This document shows positions 21,551 through 31,734 of a stretch of 64,000 nucleotides of DNA, in pieces (the stretch's first letter is position 1; each line of letters starts with the position of its first letter). A program made the translations under genes and the position numbers. The notes beneath the pieces were generated by a model. It was not told the origin of the DNA and ran no database searches. It saw nothing but the letters and a program-made list of their open reading frames with translations. Location: positions 5,022,001-5,086,000 of the forward strand of contig NZ_CP079946.1 of the NCBI RefSeq assembly GCF_019968905.1. Direction: 5' to 3'. This DNA is from Corallococcus sp. EGB. Its GTDB lineage: Bacteria; Myxococcota; Myxococcia; Myxococcales; Myxococcaceae.

Positions 21551-22183
21551 CTACTTGCCGCGGCGCTTGCCGCCGGTGCTGCCGCTGGACGAGTCCTCGG
21601 CGGGAGCAGCGGTGGTGGACACGCGCTTCTCCGCCGCGTTCACGCGCTGGAGGAGCGACTCGCGGTCGTCCGGATCCAGCGTCTCGATGGCCTTCTTCAG
21701 GGTGCTGAAGTCCAGGCGGGCCACCGTGACGGTGTTGCCGCCCTTGATCTCCTGCACCGTGGGCACCTCCACCAGCTCGCGCAGGTAGGTCTCGAACTCC
21801 ACCCGGATGTCCGCGGTCTGCTGGATGCAGGTGTCCTTGGCGTTGACCAGGTTCTGGCTGCCCTCGCGGTAGCTCAGGTCCGGGTTGCGGGCCATGGCCT
21901 CCTCGAAGGTGTGGGTCCGGTCCTTCAGGGACGAGTACAGGTTGACGTAGTCCACCAGCCGGTCGGACTCCGGGCGGTTCACGTCGCGCGCCTTGTTGAG
22001 GGGCGCGGAGGTGTCGTCGCAGGTGAGCTTGGACAGCGCGTCGACCCCGGGGGCGTCCTTCACCGCGACGCTGCGGGTGTCACGCTCCAGACGCTCGTCG
22101 GAGGTGATCTCCTTCACGCACCCCGCGGAGGACAGGAGGAGCATGGCTGCTGCAGTGGAAGCGGACAGGCGGCGCACGAACAA
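21551..22183 (-). CDS. Predicted lipoprotein of unknown function
   Basis: The N-terminus is a lipoprotein signal, FVRRLSASTAAAMLLLSSAGC, giving an acylated cysteine at about residue 22. The mature part is mostly charged and helical, with a Ser/Gly-rich, Lys/Arg-rich tail. TTG at 22183 is chosen because GAAAGG lies seven bases upstream and it gives a normal signal length. It is divergent from guaA and convergent with guaB. I do not recognise a family. Confidence 0.8.
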   Translation of the reverse strand: MFVRRLSASTAAAMLLLSSAGCVKEITSDERLERDTRSVAVKDAPGVDALSKLTCDDTSAPLNKARDVNRPESDRLVDYVNLYSSLKDRTHTFEEAMARNPDLSYREGSQNLVNAKDTCIQQTADIRVEFETYLRELVEVPTVQEIKGGNTVTVARLDFSTLKKAIETLDPDDRESLLQRVNAAEKRVSTTAAPAEDSSSGSTGGKRRGK

Positions 22184-22268
22184 TTGACGGCCTTTCAGCG
22201 TTGATTTCCCGAAGTTTGTAGCGATAAGGGCCCCCACCCGTCAACGACGCCCCCTGGGAGAATCGCCG

Positions 22269-23822
22269 GTGGACCTGCACTCCGAGAAGATCCTGATCCT
22301 TGATTTCGGGAGCCAGTACACCCAGCTCATCGCCCGCCGGGTGCGCGAGCTGGGCGTGTACTGCGAGATCCATCGCCCGGACCTCCCCGCCGCCGACATC
22401 CGGCAGTTCGCCCCGAAGGGCATCATCCTCTCCGGCGGGCCGGCGTCCGTGGAGGCGCCCGGCTCCCCGCGCTGCGACCCCTACGTCTTCGAAGCAGGCG
22501 TCCCCGTGCTGGGCATCTGCTACGGCCTCCAACTGATCTCCAAGCTCCTGGGCGGCCGCATCGACCGGAGCGCCCACCGCGAGTTCGGCAGCGCGGCGGT
22601 GGAGGTGCTCTCCGCGCGGGGCCCCTTCGCGGAGTTCCGCCCGGGCGACCAGGTGCAGGTGTGGATGAGCCACGGCGACCGGGTGGACATGCTCCCGCCG
22701 GGCTTCGAGGCCATTGGCCGCAGCGGCAACTCGCCCTTCGCGGCGGCGGCCCACGCGACGAACCCCTGGTACGGCTTCCAGTTCCACCCGGAGGTGGTCC
22801 ACACGCCGCAGGGCAAGGCCATGCTGCGCGCCTTCCTCTTCAACGACTGCAAGGTCACCGGGTCGTGGACGATGAAGGGCTTCATCGACGAGGCCGTGGA
22901 GAGCATCCGCAAGCAGGTGGGCGACGAGGGCCGCGTCATCTGCGGCCTCTCCGGCGGCGTGGACAGCTCCGTGGCGGCGCTCTTGCTGCACCGGGCCATC
23001 GGGCCGCGGCTCCAGTGCATCTTCGTGGACAATGGCGTGCTGCGTCAGAACGAGCGGGCGCAGGTGGAGGCGCTCTTCGTGGACCGCTTCCACGTGCCGC
23101 TGAAGACGGTGGATGCGCGGGAGCGCTTCCTGTCGAAGCTGGCCGGCGTGACGGATCCGGAGCAGAAGCGGAAGATCATCGGCCGGGAGTTCATCGCCGT
23201 GTTCGAGGAGGCCTCGCGCGACGTGCAGGACGCGGGCTTCCTGGCGCAGGGCACGCTGTACCCGGACGTCATCGAGTCCGTGTCGTGGAAGGGCCCGTCC
23301 GTCACCATCAAGAGCCACCACAACGTGGGCGGCCTGCCGGAGCAGATGAAGCTCAAGCTGGTGGAGCCCCTGCGCGAGCTCTTCAAGGACGAGGTCCGCG
23401 CCCTGGGCCGCGAGCTGGGCCTGCCGGACGAGATGGTCTCCCGCCAGCCCTTCCCGGGCCCGGGCCTGGCCATCCGCGTGCTGGGCGAGGTGACGGAGAA
23501 GCGCCTGGACCTGGTGCGCCGCGCGGACGCCATCGTGCAGGAGGAGATCCACAAGGCCGGCATGTACAAGGAGGTCTGGCAGGCCTTCGCCGTCCTGCTG
23601 CCGGTGCAGAGCGTGGGCGTGATGGGCGACGAGCGCACCTACGAGTCCACCTGCGTGCTGCGCGCCGTCACCAGCGTGGACGGCATGACGGCGGACTGGG
23701 CGCGCCTGCCGTTCCCGCTGCTGGAGAAGATCTCCTCGCGCATCACCAACGAGGTCCGCGGCATCAACCGCGTCGTCTACGACATCTCCTCCAAGCCGCC
23801 CGCCACCATCGAGTGGGAGTGA
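22269..23822 (+). CDS. guaA: GMP synthase (glutamine-hydrolysing)
   Basis: It converts XMP to GMP using ATP and glutamine. The 517-residue protein has the class I glutamine amidotransferase domain with nucleophile motif GICYGLQL and the partner HPEVVH. The ATP pyrophosphatase domain follows with the P-loop [11 protein letters not shown], then the C-terminal dimerisation domain ending [21 protein letters not shown] at 22269 is preceded by GGGAG at a good distance. It follows guaB with one opposite-strand lipoprotein gene between them. Confidence 0.97.
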   Translation: MDLHSEKILILDFGSQYTQLIARRVRELGVYCEIHRPDLPAADIRQFAPKGIILSGGPASVEAPGSPRCDPYVFEAGVPVLGICYGLQLISKLLGGRIDRSAHREFGSAAVEVLSARGPFAEFRPGDQVQVWMSHGDRVDMLPPGFEAIGRSGNSPFAAAAHATNPWYGFQFHPEVVHTPQGKAMLRAFLFNDCKVTGSWTMKGFIDEAVESIRKQVGDEGRVICGLSGGVDSSVAALLLHRAIGPRLQCIFVDNGVLRQNERAQVEALFVDRFHVPLKTVDARERFLSKLAGVTDPEQKRKIIGREFIAVFEEASRDVQDAGFLAQGTLYPDVIESVSWKGPSVTIKSHHNVGGLPEQMKLKLVEPLRELFKDEVRALGRELGLPDEMVSRQPFPGPGLAIRVLGEVTEKRLDLVRRADAIVQEEIHKAGMYKEVWQAFAVLLPVQSVGVMGDERTYESTCVLRAVTSVDGMTADWARLPFPLLEKISSRITNEVRGINRVVYDISSKPPATIEWE

Positions 23823-23834
23823 CGCCGTAGCGCC

Positions 23835-24602
23835 TCAAGTCACCGCGCGCCGGATGGACTCCTCCACCGGCGACGTATCCTCTGGGAGCCGGGCCAGGCT
23901 CAGCGGCTCCCGGGGCAGGAGCGGAGGCTGCGCCATGAAGCGCGGCCGCGTCCCCCGGTGGGCCTGCGCCGAGTGCACGAGGAAGGGGTGGCACAGGTAG
24001 ACGGTGCCCGCCTCGCCCATGGCCAGGACCTCCCGCCGGTAGGCGGACTCCTCGAAGCCGTTCGCCGCCAGTTGGCGCAGCGTGAGGCCCGCTTCACCGG
24101 CGGGCCCCAGCAGCCGCGCGACGTCCTGGTGCGAGCCCACGCGGATGCGGGTGGGCGCGTCGTCCTCGCCCACGTCGGAGAAGAGGAAGAGCATGAGCAG
24201 CGCCCGGCCCTTCGAGGCGACGTTGGCGCGCCACTCCATGAAGTCCGGCTTGTCGAAATCGAACCCCATGTCGATGTGCCATCCCGTGTCGCCTGGATCC
24301 TCCCGGGAAGGGAAGCGCACGGGGAACGTGCCCATGGCCTTCAGCGGCAGCCACCGCCCGGCGCCCACGAGCGCGTCGCAGGCCGCATGCAGCACGGGCG
24401 TGTTCGCGGCGTCCACGAAGGGCCGCTGGGTGTACATGCCCAGGCGGATGACGGGCCGGGCCCAGGTGGAGGGCCGGTCCGGATCACACCCGGTGTCCCG
24501 CCAGAGGACGGCCCGCGCCTCGTCCGCGAGCTCCCGGGGGAAGGCCCCGTCGATGCGCAGGAACCCGTCCCGCATGAACTGCTCCGCACGCGCGTCGTCC
24601 AT
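23835..24602 (-). CDS. PhyH-like Fe(II)/2-oxoglutarate dioxygenase
   Basis: The protein resembles phytanoyl-CoA dioxygenase family members. The iron-binding facial triad is visible as WHIDMGFD (His and Asp) and the distal His in HPFLVHSA, followed by an Arg in TRPRFM that would bind 2-oxoglutarate. ATG at 24602 is preferred to an earlier in-frame ATG because the family motif (sequence MRDGFLRIDG) begins shortly after it. The natural substrate cannot be told. Its stop is 20 bp downstream of guaA's end in the convergent direction. Confidence 0.85.
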   Translation of the reverse strand: MDDARAEQFMRDGFLRIDGAFPRELADEARAVLWRDTGCDPDRPSTWARPVIRLGMYTQRPFVDAANTPVLHAACDALVGAGRWLPLKAMGTFPVRFPSREDPGDTGWHIDMGFDFDKPDFMEWRANVASKGRALLMLFLFSDVGEDDAPTRIRVGSHQDVARLLGPAGEAGLTLRQLAANGFEESAYRREVLAMGEAGTVYLCHPFLVHSAQAHRGTRPRFMAQPPLLPREPLSLARLPEDTSPVEESIRRAVT

Positions 24603-24622
24603 GGATGCTCCCGTCCCCGGCA

Positions 24623-25615
24623 TCACCGCAGGTAGCCGCTCTCCCTGACGAAGCTCTTCACCGCGGCGGTGTCCGCGTAGTCCAGTTCAATCATCCGCTG
24701 GAGCGCCGCCTGCTTGTCCGGGGCCTTCGCATGGTAGGCGCGGGCGATGGCGTAGCCCACGTAATAGCCCAGGTCCGCCACGCCGTCCGCGTTGCCCGGG
24801 CCTGACCAGAGCCAGGGTTCGAAGGTCGTCGCGTCCTGGGCCTCCCGGAAGCGCTCGCGCAGCTCCGCGTCGTGCTGAGGGCCATAGGTGACGTAGGCCA
24901 GCGCGGGCAGCCGGCCGGTGACCTGCTCGGCCACGAAGTCCGCCACGCCCTCGTAGACGACCCAGTCCACCAGCACGTCCGAGGGGACCTTCTGGCGCGT
25001 GTGCACGGCCTCGTGGGCGATGAGCAGGTCCAGGCCTTCATGGGGCCGGCTCTGGAAGTAGGTGCCCAGCGCCTCGCGCAGCTTGGGCGGGAGCTCGGAG
25101 ACGTCCACCCGGGCGTCGCCGGTGGCCAGCTCCGCGCCCAGGAGCACCCGGCCGTCCAGCGCGGTGCCACTCGAGCGGAGCGCGCCCACGGTGAAGTACA
25201 CCTCCGCGGTGCCAAGCCGGGGGTAGAGGGCGCGGAAGCGCTCCAGCACGGGGGCCACGCGGGCCGCGTCTTCCCTGGCGAGCGCCGTCAGGGGACGCAC
25301 GGACTCCCAGAACCGGGGGTGGTCACGGATGGCGTCCACGTAGCCCTGCGCCGTGTAGCGCTTCGCGCGCATGAAGCTGTGCAGCCCCGGCGAGCCCCGA
25401 TCCACGTAGAGCGCCTGGAAGCGGGCGAGCTGTTCGGCCGGCGCGGTCGTGCTCCGGACGGCGTCGTAGGCCTCCCAGAAGTGATCCACGTCCACGGTGG
25501 AGACCACGTCCTGGACGGGGGCGGGGGGCGCCTCCGGAGGGCGCCTCGCGGCGCAGGCGGTCAGCCCGAGCGCGGCGGTGGTCGTCACGGCGAACAGGGC
25601 AGGGTGGAGGCGCAA
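24623..25615 (-). CDS. Lipoprotein with HExxH zinc-peptidase-like motif
   Basis: A short hydrophobic signal ending LGLTAC suggests lipidation at about residue 21. The middle of the protein has AHEAVHTRQ, an HExxH zinc motif, followed by YEGVADFVAE, an arrangement like DUF2268-type putative metallopeptidases. The frame is open to 25693, but a strong hairpin at 25651-25680 lies in that extension, so TTG at 25615 is preferred. No substrate is known. It ends 20 bp before the start of the PhyH gene on the same strand and may share its transcript. Confidence 0.75.
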   Translation of the reverse strand: MRLHPALFAVTTTAALGLTACAARRPPEAPPAPVQDVVSTVDVDHFWEAYDAVRSTTAPAEQLARFQALYVDRGSPGLHSFMRAKRYTAQGYVDAIRDHPRFWESVRPLTALAREDAARVAPVLERFRALYPRLGTAEVYFTVGALRSSGTALDGRVLLGAELATGDARVDVSELPPKLREALGTYFQSRPHEGLDLLIAHEAVHTRQKVPSDVLVDWVVYEGVADFVAEQVTGRLPALAYVTYGPQHDAELRERFREAQDATTFEPWLWSGPGNADGVADLGYYVGYAIARAYHAKAPDKQAALQRMIELDYADTAAVKSFVRESGYLR

Positions 25616-25650
25616 TGGGGGGTCCGGGCAAGGGGGTGCGGATGAACGAA

Positions 25651-25680
25651 GAGGCTGCCCGGTGTGAACCGGACAGCCTC
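25651..25680 (-). terminator. Terminator hairpin after S46 peptidase gene
   Basis: GAGGCTG at 25651-25657 pairs with CAGCCTC at 25674-25680, with CCGGT/ACCGG extending the stem inside. It lies 30 bp downstream of the peptidase stop on the minus strand. No clear T-run follows. Confidence 0.6.
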
Positions 25681-25709
25681 TCGGGTGCTTCAAGAAGCCG
25701 GTGGGAAGA

Positions 25710-27803
25710 CTACCCCGCCGGGCTCGCCTTCACCGGCGCCACCTTGGTGCTCCCGGGGCGCAGCTCCTCCAGGACGCGGTTGGCGCCGTACACCTTCTGG
25801 AGCGCCTCGATGATGGCGTCCGAGTGCACGGCCACCGTGCGGTTCACGGACTCGTCGAAGCCGTACTCACCGCCCAGCGACTGGATGTTGCCGTCGAACA
25901 CCAGGCCGACGATCTCGTGGTTCTTGTTCACCACGGGCGAGCCGGAGTTGCCGCCGATGATGTCGTTGTTGGTGACGAAGTTCATCGGCGTGCTGCCGTC
26001 GATGATCTTCTCCGACTTCACCCACGACTTGGGCAGGGCGAACGGATCCTGGCCCGTGGCGTGCTCGAAGGTGCCGGACATCTGGGTGATGGGGGCGACC
26101 TGCTGGCCGTCCTCCGTGTAGCCCTTCACGGAACCGAAGGACACGCGCGGGGAGAACGTCGCGTCCGGGTACTGGCTGGTGCCGTAGATCTCGAACTTCG
26201 CCTTGGCGACCAGCTCGCTGTTCTTCCGGATGACGGACTCCACGTCATCCTCGTACTTCTTGCGGATGGCGCGCGCGTCCGGGTCCACCAGCGCGGCCAG
26301 CTGGATCATCGGGTCCTTGGACGCATCCACGGCCTTCTTGCCGCCGTCGAAGAGCGCCTGGCGCGTCTTCACGTCCGCCAGCTTGCTGCCCTTCACCACG
26401 CGGGTGGCCAGCTGCTCGGGGGACTCCTTGCCCAGCACCTTCTTCACGAACGGGTGCTTCGCGCCCAGCTCCTCGCGCAGCTTGGTGAGGCCGAACGTCA
26501 GGCGGGCGATCTCCAGCTCCGGATAGATGGGCGCGGGGCTGAAGAGCTGCGCCTTGAGCGCGGGCTGGTTCGCGTCGTTGAACTCGCGCAGGCGCTGGCC
26601 GTTGTCCTTGGGCAGCTCCTCGCCGGCGCGCACCAGCGTCTTGGCGATGTTGAACAGGGTGGAGGAGAAGCCCGAGCCCTGCTCCATGAAGTTCAGGTCC
26701 TTGCGGATCGTCTTGAGCTGCTCCTCCGCCTTGGCGATCTCATCCCACGCGCCGGCGTACTTCTTCTTCAGCTCGGGGTTCGCGTCGACCTTCTTGCGCA
26801 GCTCCTGCTCCGCGGCGACCTTGGAGGCGAAGAACTTCTTGTCGACCAGCGCCTCCTCGCGGCCCTTGGAGGCCTTGAGGGCGTTCTCCACGCCGAACAG
26901 CAGGTTGCTGGAGATGCGCTTCTGCTCGGGGCCGCGCTTCTGGAACTCGGTGATCATGCCGCGCAGCTCGGACAGCTGCATGAGCGTCTTGGGCATGGAC
27001 ACGTCGCGGATGTACTCCAGCTCCGCGATGGTCAGCGCGCGCGAGGTGCGGCCCGGGTTGCCGGCCACGAACGTGAGCTCGCCGTCCTTCGCGCCGTGCT
27101 CGGACCACTTGAAGTAGTCCGGCGTCTTCACCGGCTGCTTGTCCTGATAGATGCGCACGAAGGACACATCCAGGTCGTAGCGGGGGAACTCGAAGTTGTC
27201 CGGGTCACCGCCGAAGAAGGCGATGGCGTGCTCCGGCGCGAACACCAGGCGCACGTCCTGATACCGGCGGTACTTGTAGAGGTTGTACTTGCCGCCCTGG
27301 TACAGCGTGACGACGTCGCAGCGCACCTTGTCGTCGCCGTTGGCGCAGGCCTTCTCCACCTTGGCCATCTCCGCCTTCAGCGTGTCCGAGTACTGCTTGC
27401 CGGTCAGCGACTGGGTGGCCTTGTTGAGCTGCTCCGTGACGTCGGTGATCTCGACGAGCTGGTTCACCTCCATCGCCGGGCACTGCTTCTCCTCGGCCTG
27501 GGTCTTCGCGTAGAAGCCGTTGGCCAGGTAGTCCTGCTTCGCGCTGGAGAGCTGCTCGATGCAGCCGCGCGCGCAGTGGTGGTTCGTCATCACCAGACCA
27601 TCCGGCGACACGAAGCTGGCCGAGCAGCCGCCGGCCAGACGCACCGCGCCCAGGCGCAGCTTCTCCAGCCACTGCTGGTTCGGCTCGAAGCCGTACTTCT
27701 CCTTCACCTTGGCGGCGGGGAAGTTGTTGTACGTCCACATGCCTTCATCGGCGAGCGCCGGAGCGGCACCCACGAGGGCGGCGATGACGACCAATCGCTT
27801 CAT
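25710..27803 (-). CDS. S46 family dipeptidyl-peptidase (DPP7/DPP11-like), secreted
   Basis: A signal peptide (MKRLVVIAALVGAAPALA) starts the protein, followed by DEGMWTYNNFP, the usual N-terminus of S46 enzymes. The catalytic His is in TNHHCARGC and the catalytic Ser in GGNSGSPV; the family's Asp lies between. The length, 697 residues, fits DPP7/DPP11. These enzymes remove dipeptides from oligopeptides in the periplasm or outside the cell, fitting a predatory, protein-feeding bacterium. ATG at 27803 has AAAGGA upstream. The P1 preference was not assigned. Confidence 0.93.
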   Translation of the reverse strand: MKRLVVIAALVGAAPALADEGMWTYNNFPAAKVKEKYGFEPNQQWLEKLRLGAVRLAGGCSASFVSPDGLVMTNHHCARGCIEQLSSAKQDYLANGFYAKTQAEEKQCPAMEVNQLVEITDVTEQLNKATQSLTGKQYSDTLKAEMAKVEKACANGDDKVRCDVVTLYQGGKYNLYKYRRYQDVRLVFAPEHAIAFFGGDPDNFEFPRYDLDVSFVRIYQDKQPVKTPDYFKWSEHGAKDGELTFVAGNPGRTSRALTIAELEYIRDVSMPKTLMQLSELRGMITEFQKRGPEQKRISSNLLFGVENALKASKGREEALVDKKFFASKVAAEQELRKKVDANPELKKKYAGAWDEIAKAEEQLKTIRKDLNFMEQGSGFSSTLFNIAKTLVRAGEELPKDNGQRLREFNDANQPALKAQLFSPAPIYPELEIARLTFGLTKLREELGAKHPFVKKVLGKESPEQLATRVVKGSKLADVKTRQALFDGGKKAVDASKDPMIQLAALVDPDARAIRKKYEDDVESVIRKNSELVAKAKFEIYGTSQYPDATFSPRVSFGSVKGYTEDGQQVAPITQMSGTFEHATGQDPFALPKSWVKSEKIIDGSTPMNFVTNNDIIGGNSGSPVVNKNHEIVGLVFDGNIQSLGGEYGFDESVNRTVAVHSDAIIEALQKVYGANRVLEELRPGSTKVAPVKASPAG

Positions 27804-28003
27804 GAGTGAAATCCTTTCGGGGCCGCGGGACGGAGGGCCCGCGGGGACGGGGCGTTTGTGAGGGATGGCCCAGCGTCGGTCAAGCTGGGAAAACGCCTCC
27901 GCCGGAAGCACAACGCCCGGGCGCCCGAACGATTCCTGGGAGGCCCACCAGGCAGGCGCTTTTTCCCATCCGCAGCGTCCCGACGCAGCGCGTCCGGGTC
28001 GGC

Positions 28004-28083
28004 TCAGGCCGCCCGTGCGCGCGCCCACGCGCCGGGGGTGGTGCCGAGCACGGCCCGGAAGTCCGCGATGTCGTGCCCTTCCG
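28004..28083 (-). pseudogene. Remnant: C-terminal tail of an AraC-family regulator
   Basis: About 25 codons ending at a stop at 28004 read HDIADFRAVLGTTPGAWARAR, the usual C-terminal end of an AraC/XylS DNA-binding domain. No upstream helix-turn-helix is in frame: the frame runs into the tail of the RCC1 gene. It looks like the last part of a gene removed by a deletion. Confidence 0.5.
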
Positions 28084-28110
28084 GGCGCCCTCTACGAGCC
28101 TCGCCGCAAA

Positions 28111-31100
28111 CTAGAAGAGGCTGCGAGCGGGCACGGAGCTGTAGCGGGTCGGACCACCGAGGCCGAGCTGGCCATCGGTGTTGTTGCCCCAGGACCAGAG
28201 CGTTCCGTCGTTGCCCAGCGCCAGGGAGAAGGACTCGAACTGACGGCCGGACAGGCCCGAGGCCACGCTCTGAATCCCACTCAGGTTGGGGACCTGGACG
28301 GGAACGGCACTGGAGACGAGGGTGCCGGTTCCCAATTCGCCCTCGGAGTTCGAGCCCCAGGTCCACACGGTGCCGTCGGAGCGCACCGCCATGGAATAAC
28401 CGCTTCCCGCGGACATCCTCACGACGCCACTCAACCCAGTCACCTGCACCGGGAGCGGTGACGACAGCGGGCTGCCGGTTCCCAGCTCTCCAGAACCATT
28501 GGAGCCCCACGCCCAAAGCGTGCCATCCCCGCGCACGGCGAGCACGTGGCTCTCTCCCGCATCCAGGGAGACGACATTGCTCAATCCCGGTACCTGGATG
28601 GGGCTGTTGCGCTGCCCCACCGTGGTGCCATCGCCCAATTGTCCAACCAGGTTGCTGCCCCAGGCCCAGACGCTCCCGTCATCGTGCAAGGCAAGAGAGA
28701 AGTCGGCGCCAGCGGCGATGGCCCCGATGCCGCTCAAGCCCGGCACCTGGACGGGAAGGGGCTGCACCCAGGCCGTGGACCCGTTCCCCAGTTGACCCCA
28801 CACGTTGAAGCCCCAGGCCCAGACGGTCCCATCGTAGCGCAGCGCCAGTGAGTGATTTTCGCCCGCTGCCACCGCGACAATCCCATCCAGCCCCGGAACC
28901 TGCGCGAGTCCCGAGTACGCATTCGTCGTGCCCAGGCCCAGCTGCCCATACGCGTTGTCTCCCCAGCTCCAGACGGTCCCATCGTTGAGCATGGCCAGGG
29001 AATGGTATCCGCCCGCGGAGATCGCGCCGACATCGTTCAATCCCTCGATCCGGGTCAGAGCCGAGCGCGGAGCGGGGCCTGACAGTCCGAGTTGGCCCAC
29101 GCTGTTGTCGCCCATGGCCCAGACGGTGCCATCGATGCGCTGCGCGAGGATGTGGTTTCCACCCGCCACCACCGCCGTCACGGAATCCATCCCCGGCACC
29201 TGTCCCGGAGTGGTCCGTGCGCTCGTGGTTCCATCGCCGCGCTGGCCATCTCGGTTTTCGCCCCAGCTCCAGACCGAGCCATCCGAGCGCATCGCCAGGA
29301 CGTGGTCGTCGCCCACGCTCACGGAAACGAAGCCACCCGGGGGGCCGGACACGGGCTGGGGCACCGTGACTCCCCGCCGGTTCCCCGTTCCCAGCTGACC
29401 ACTGGTGTTGCGTCCCCAGGCCCAGAGGCTGCCGTCCGAACGCAACACCATCGCAGAGTCTCCACCCGCGGCCACTGCGACGGCCGCGGTCAAGCCCGCG
29501 ACCTTCACGGGTGACTTTTCGAGCACCGAGCTCCAACTCCCATCGGCACCCTGCTGAATCAACCTTGAGCCCCAGGACCAGACGGTGCCGTCCGAGCGAG
29601 CCACCACGGAGCTGGAGGAGCCCGCGGCCAAGGCCGCGACATCCGTCATTCCAGCAACGGGCTGCGGCGTGAGCCGGCGGGTGGTGGTGCCATCCCCCAG
29701 CTGCCCGGAGTTGTTGCGTCCCCAGGCCCAGAGCGTCCTGTCCGAGCGCAGGACCAGGACATGGCCAAGACCTACGGCGACAGAAGTGACTCCGTTCACG
29801 CCAGGGACGAGGCCGGGCAACGAGCGGGAGATCGTCGAGCCGTCACCGAGCTGTCCCTGGGAATTGCTGCCCCAGGCCCACACCGTGCCATCAGCGCGTA
29901 GCGCCACGGAGGTTGCACCGCGTGCCGCGACGGCCGTGACTCCCGTCAGGCCAGGGACCTGCACCGGCGTGGTTCGGCGAAACGTCGTGCCGTCGCCAAG
30001 CTCGCCAGCGTCGTTGCGGCCCCATGCCCACACCGTGCCGTCAGCACGCAGGGCCAGGGAATGATTGGAGCCCGCGGCCACGGACATGACCCCACTCAGA
30101 CCTGACACCTGGACCGGCGTGGTGCTTTTGAGCGTCGTGCCGTTTCCCAGCTGACCGTCGCTGTTGGAGCCCGAGGCCCAGACCGTCCCATCGGGACGCG
30201 CGACCAACGAGTGAAAAATGCCCGCCGCGATGCACCCCATGTCGGGGCAGGGACGCGGACGGTTGAGGAAGGCTTCGAGCACGGCCGCGCGATGGGGCAG
30301 GAAGACGTTCACCACCGCCGGGGACAGCAGGAAGCGCGGGCCCTCCGGCCCCGCCTCCGTGGTCTCGCTGGTGTGGGTGAACCCCAGCGACCGGGGCCAC
30401 GTCTGGAACAGGCCCACGTTGGCGCCGTTGCTCAGGTCGTGGCAGCCCGCGCACGACAGCGCCTTCGCGCGCTGGATGATGTGGTCCGGCGTCAGCGGGC
30501 TGTTGATGCGCGTGAGCTCCGCCTGGAGCGCCGTCCGGAGCGTGCCTCCGCTGCCAAACTGGACGGTGTAGTTGTTCTCCGAGCCCTGCGACTGGCTCTG
30601 GCCCCCGTTGAAGCGGTCCGGCACCTCGTAGTTGAAGAGGTTGAGGTCCGCCACCGCCAGCGCCGCCACCTGGCTGGGGAGGAAGGCACGGAAGTCCGCC
30701 GCCAGCGGGTGCGTCGACGTGGGGCTGAACAGCCCTCCAAAGGGGTTCACCTTGTCCGTCACGACCACGGCCTTGAGCGAGGTGCAGCCAGTGCCGCCGC
30801 AGGTCTTCTGGAGCTTGAACTCGCGCAGCATCCAGTTGGACTGCATGAACATGTTGGTGCGGATCTGCCCCGTGCCCCGGCCAGCCTCCGCACCGTAGTT
30901 GTCGATGTGCACCACGGGCCGGAAGCCGGGCAGGCCCTGGAAGTAGAACTGCCGGAGCGCGGCGGCGCGGGAGGCGAGGTCGCTGTTGGCCGACAGGTCC
31001 TTCCAGAACCGCGCGACGGCCAGGCAGCCCTCCAGCCCCTTCGCGGGGGTGGGGTTGGGCAGCGAGGCCTCGAAGATGATGAAGTTGCGGTTCGTCGCGC

Positions 31101-31734
31101 TGCTCGCACCGGAGCGCTTCGCGAAGACGATGCGGTACTCGCCACAGTCCGCGCCGTTCACCGGAGCCAGGTCGAACCGGTTGAAGAGCCCCACCGCCAT
31201 GTACGCGTTGCTCGAGTTCGGGTCCGTGAACGGATCCGCCTGGACCTGGGAACCCTCGGCAGGGCGGCAGAGGTAGGGATGACCGTTGAAGATGGGATTG
31301 CCGCCGCCATCCACCTGGTCATTGCAGTGTCCCCCCAAGCCGAGGCCGGGCTTGGGGTTCTGGGTGTCCCAGAGCTGGCGGAAGAGCTGCAAGCCGGTGA
31401 GGCCCGGCACGCCGCTCTGCGCGACGAGCTGATCCATCACCTGCTTCAGCGTGAAGGTGCTGACGATGGCCTGCTCCGTGACGGCCAGCGAACGGCGAGG
31501 ATCCAGTGTCACTCCCGCCGAGGGGACCGCCCCCTGGGGGGATTGGAAGCTCAAGCCGATGCCACGCCGCTCCGAATGCAGCGATGGCGCCCCCTGCGTC
31601 ACGAGTTCCTGGGACGCCACTTCGTCACCCTCACCCAAGAGTGGAGGGACAGCATCGGCGGGGGGAGGGGAACAGCCCCCGAACAAGGTCAGGGCACACA
31701 CCAGGAACAACCGGATGGAGACAGTAGGAGTCAT
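28111..31734 (-). CDS. RCC1-repeat lipoprotein with a c-type heme motif
   Basis: The start at ATG 31734 gives a signal ending LTLFGGC, so a lipoprotein (Cys at about residue 21). Residues 100-480 are unlike RCC1 and contain SCAGCHDLSNG, a CxxCH heme-binding motif, near position 440. The remaining 700 residues are about a dozen RCC1-type repeats of roughly 50 residues, each with the pattern GTVWAWG-x-N-x-x-GQLG-x-GT, forming one or two beta-propellers. The heme and propeller parts suggest a surface protein with redox or binding function; no substrate is known. It is 1207 residues. The AT-rich region upstream (31800-31850) probably holds its promoter. Confidence 0.85.
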   Translation of the reverse strand: MTPTVSIRLFLVCALTLFGGCSPPPADAVPPLLGEGDEVASQELVTQGAPSLHSERRGIGLSFQSPQGAVPSAGVTLDPRRSLAVTEQAIVSTFTLKQVMDQLVAQSGVPGLTGLQLFRQLWDTQNPKPGLGLGGHCNDQVDGGGNPIFNGHPYLCRPAEGSQVQADPFTDPNSSNAYMAVGLFNRFDLAPVNGADCGEYRIVFAKRSGASSATNRNFIIFEASLPNPTPAKGLEGCLAVARFWKDLSANSDLASRAAALRQFYFQGLPGFRPVVHIDNYGAEAGRGTGQIRTNMFMQSNWMLREFKLQKTCGGTGCTSLKAVVVTDKVNPFGGLFSPTSTHPLAADFRAFLPSQVAALAVADLNLFNYEVPDRFNGGQSQSQGSENNYTVQFGSGGTLRTALQAELTRINSPLTPDHIIQRAKALSCAGCHDLSNGANVGLFQTWPRSLGFTHTSETTEAGPEGPRFLLSPAVVNVFLPHRAAVLEAFLNRPRPCPDMGCIAAGIFHSLVARPDGTVWASGSNSDGQLGNGTTLKSTTPVQVSGLSGVMSVAAGSNHSLALRADGTVWAWGRNDAGELGDGTTFRRTTPVQVPGLTGVTAVAARGATSVALRADGTVWAWGSNSQGQLGDGSTISRSLPGLVPGVNGVTSVAVGLGHVLVLRSDRTLWAWGRNNSGQLGDGTTTRRLTPQPVAGMTDVAALAAGSSSSVVARSDGTVWSWGSRLIQQGADGSWSSVLEKSPVKVAGLTAAVAVAAGGDSAMVLRSDGSLWAWGRNTSGQLGTGNRRGVTVPQPVSGPPGGFVSVSVGDDHVLAMRSDGSVWSWGENRDGQRGDGTTSARTTPGQVPGMDSVTAVVAGGNHILAQRIDGTVWAMGDNSVGQLGLSGPAPRSALTRIEGLNDVGAISAGGYHSLAMLNDGTVWSWGDNAYGQLGLGTTNAYSGLAQVPGLDGIVAVAAGENHSLALRYDGTVWAWGFNVWGQLGNGSTAWVQPLPVQVPGLSGIGAIAAGADFSLALHDDGSVWAWGSNLVGQLGDGTTVGQRNSPIQVPGLSNVVSLDAGESHVLAVRGDGTLWAWGSNGSGELGTGSPLSSPLPVQVTGLSGVVRMSAGSGYSMAVRSDGTVWTWGSNSEGELGTGTLVSSAVPVQVPNLSGIQSVASGLSGRQFESFSLALGNDGTLWSWGNNTDGQLGLGGPTRYSSVPARSLF

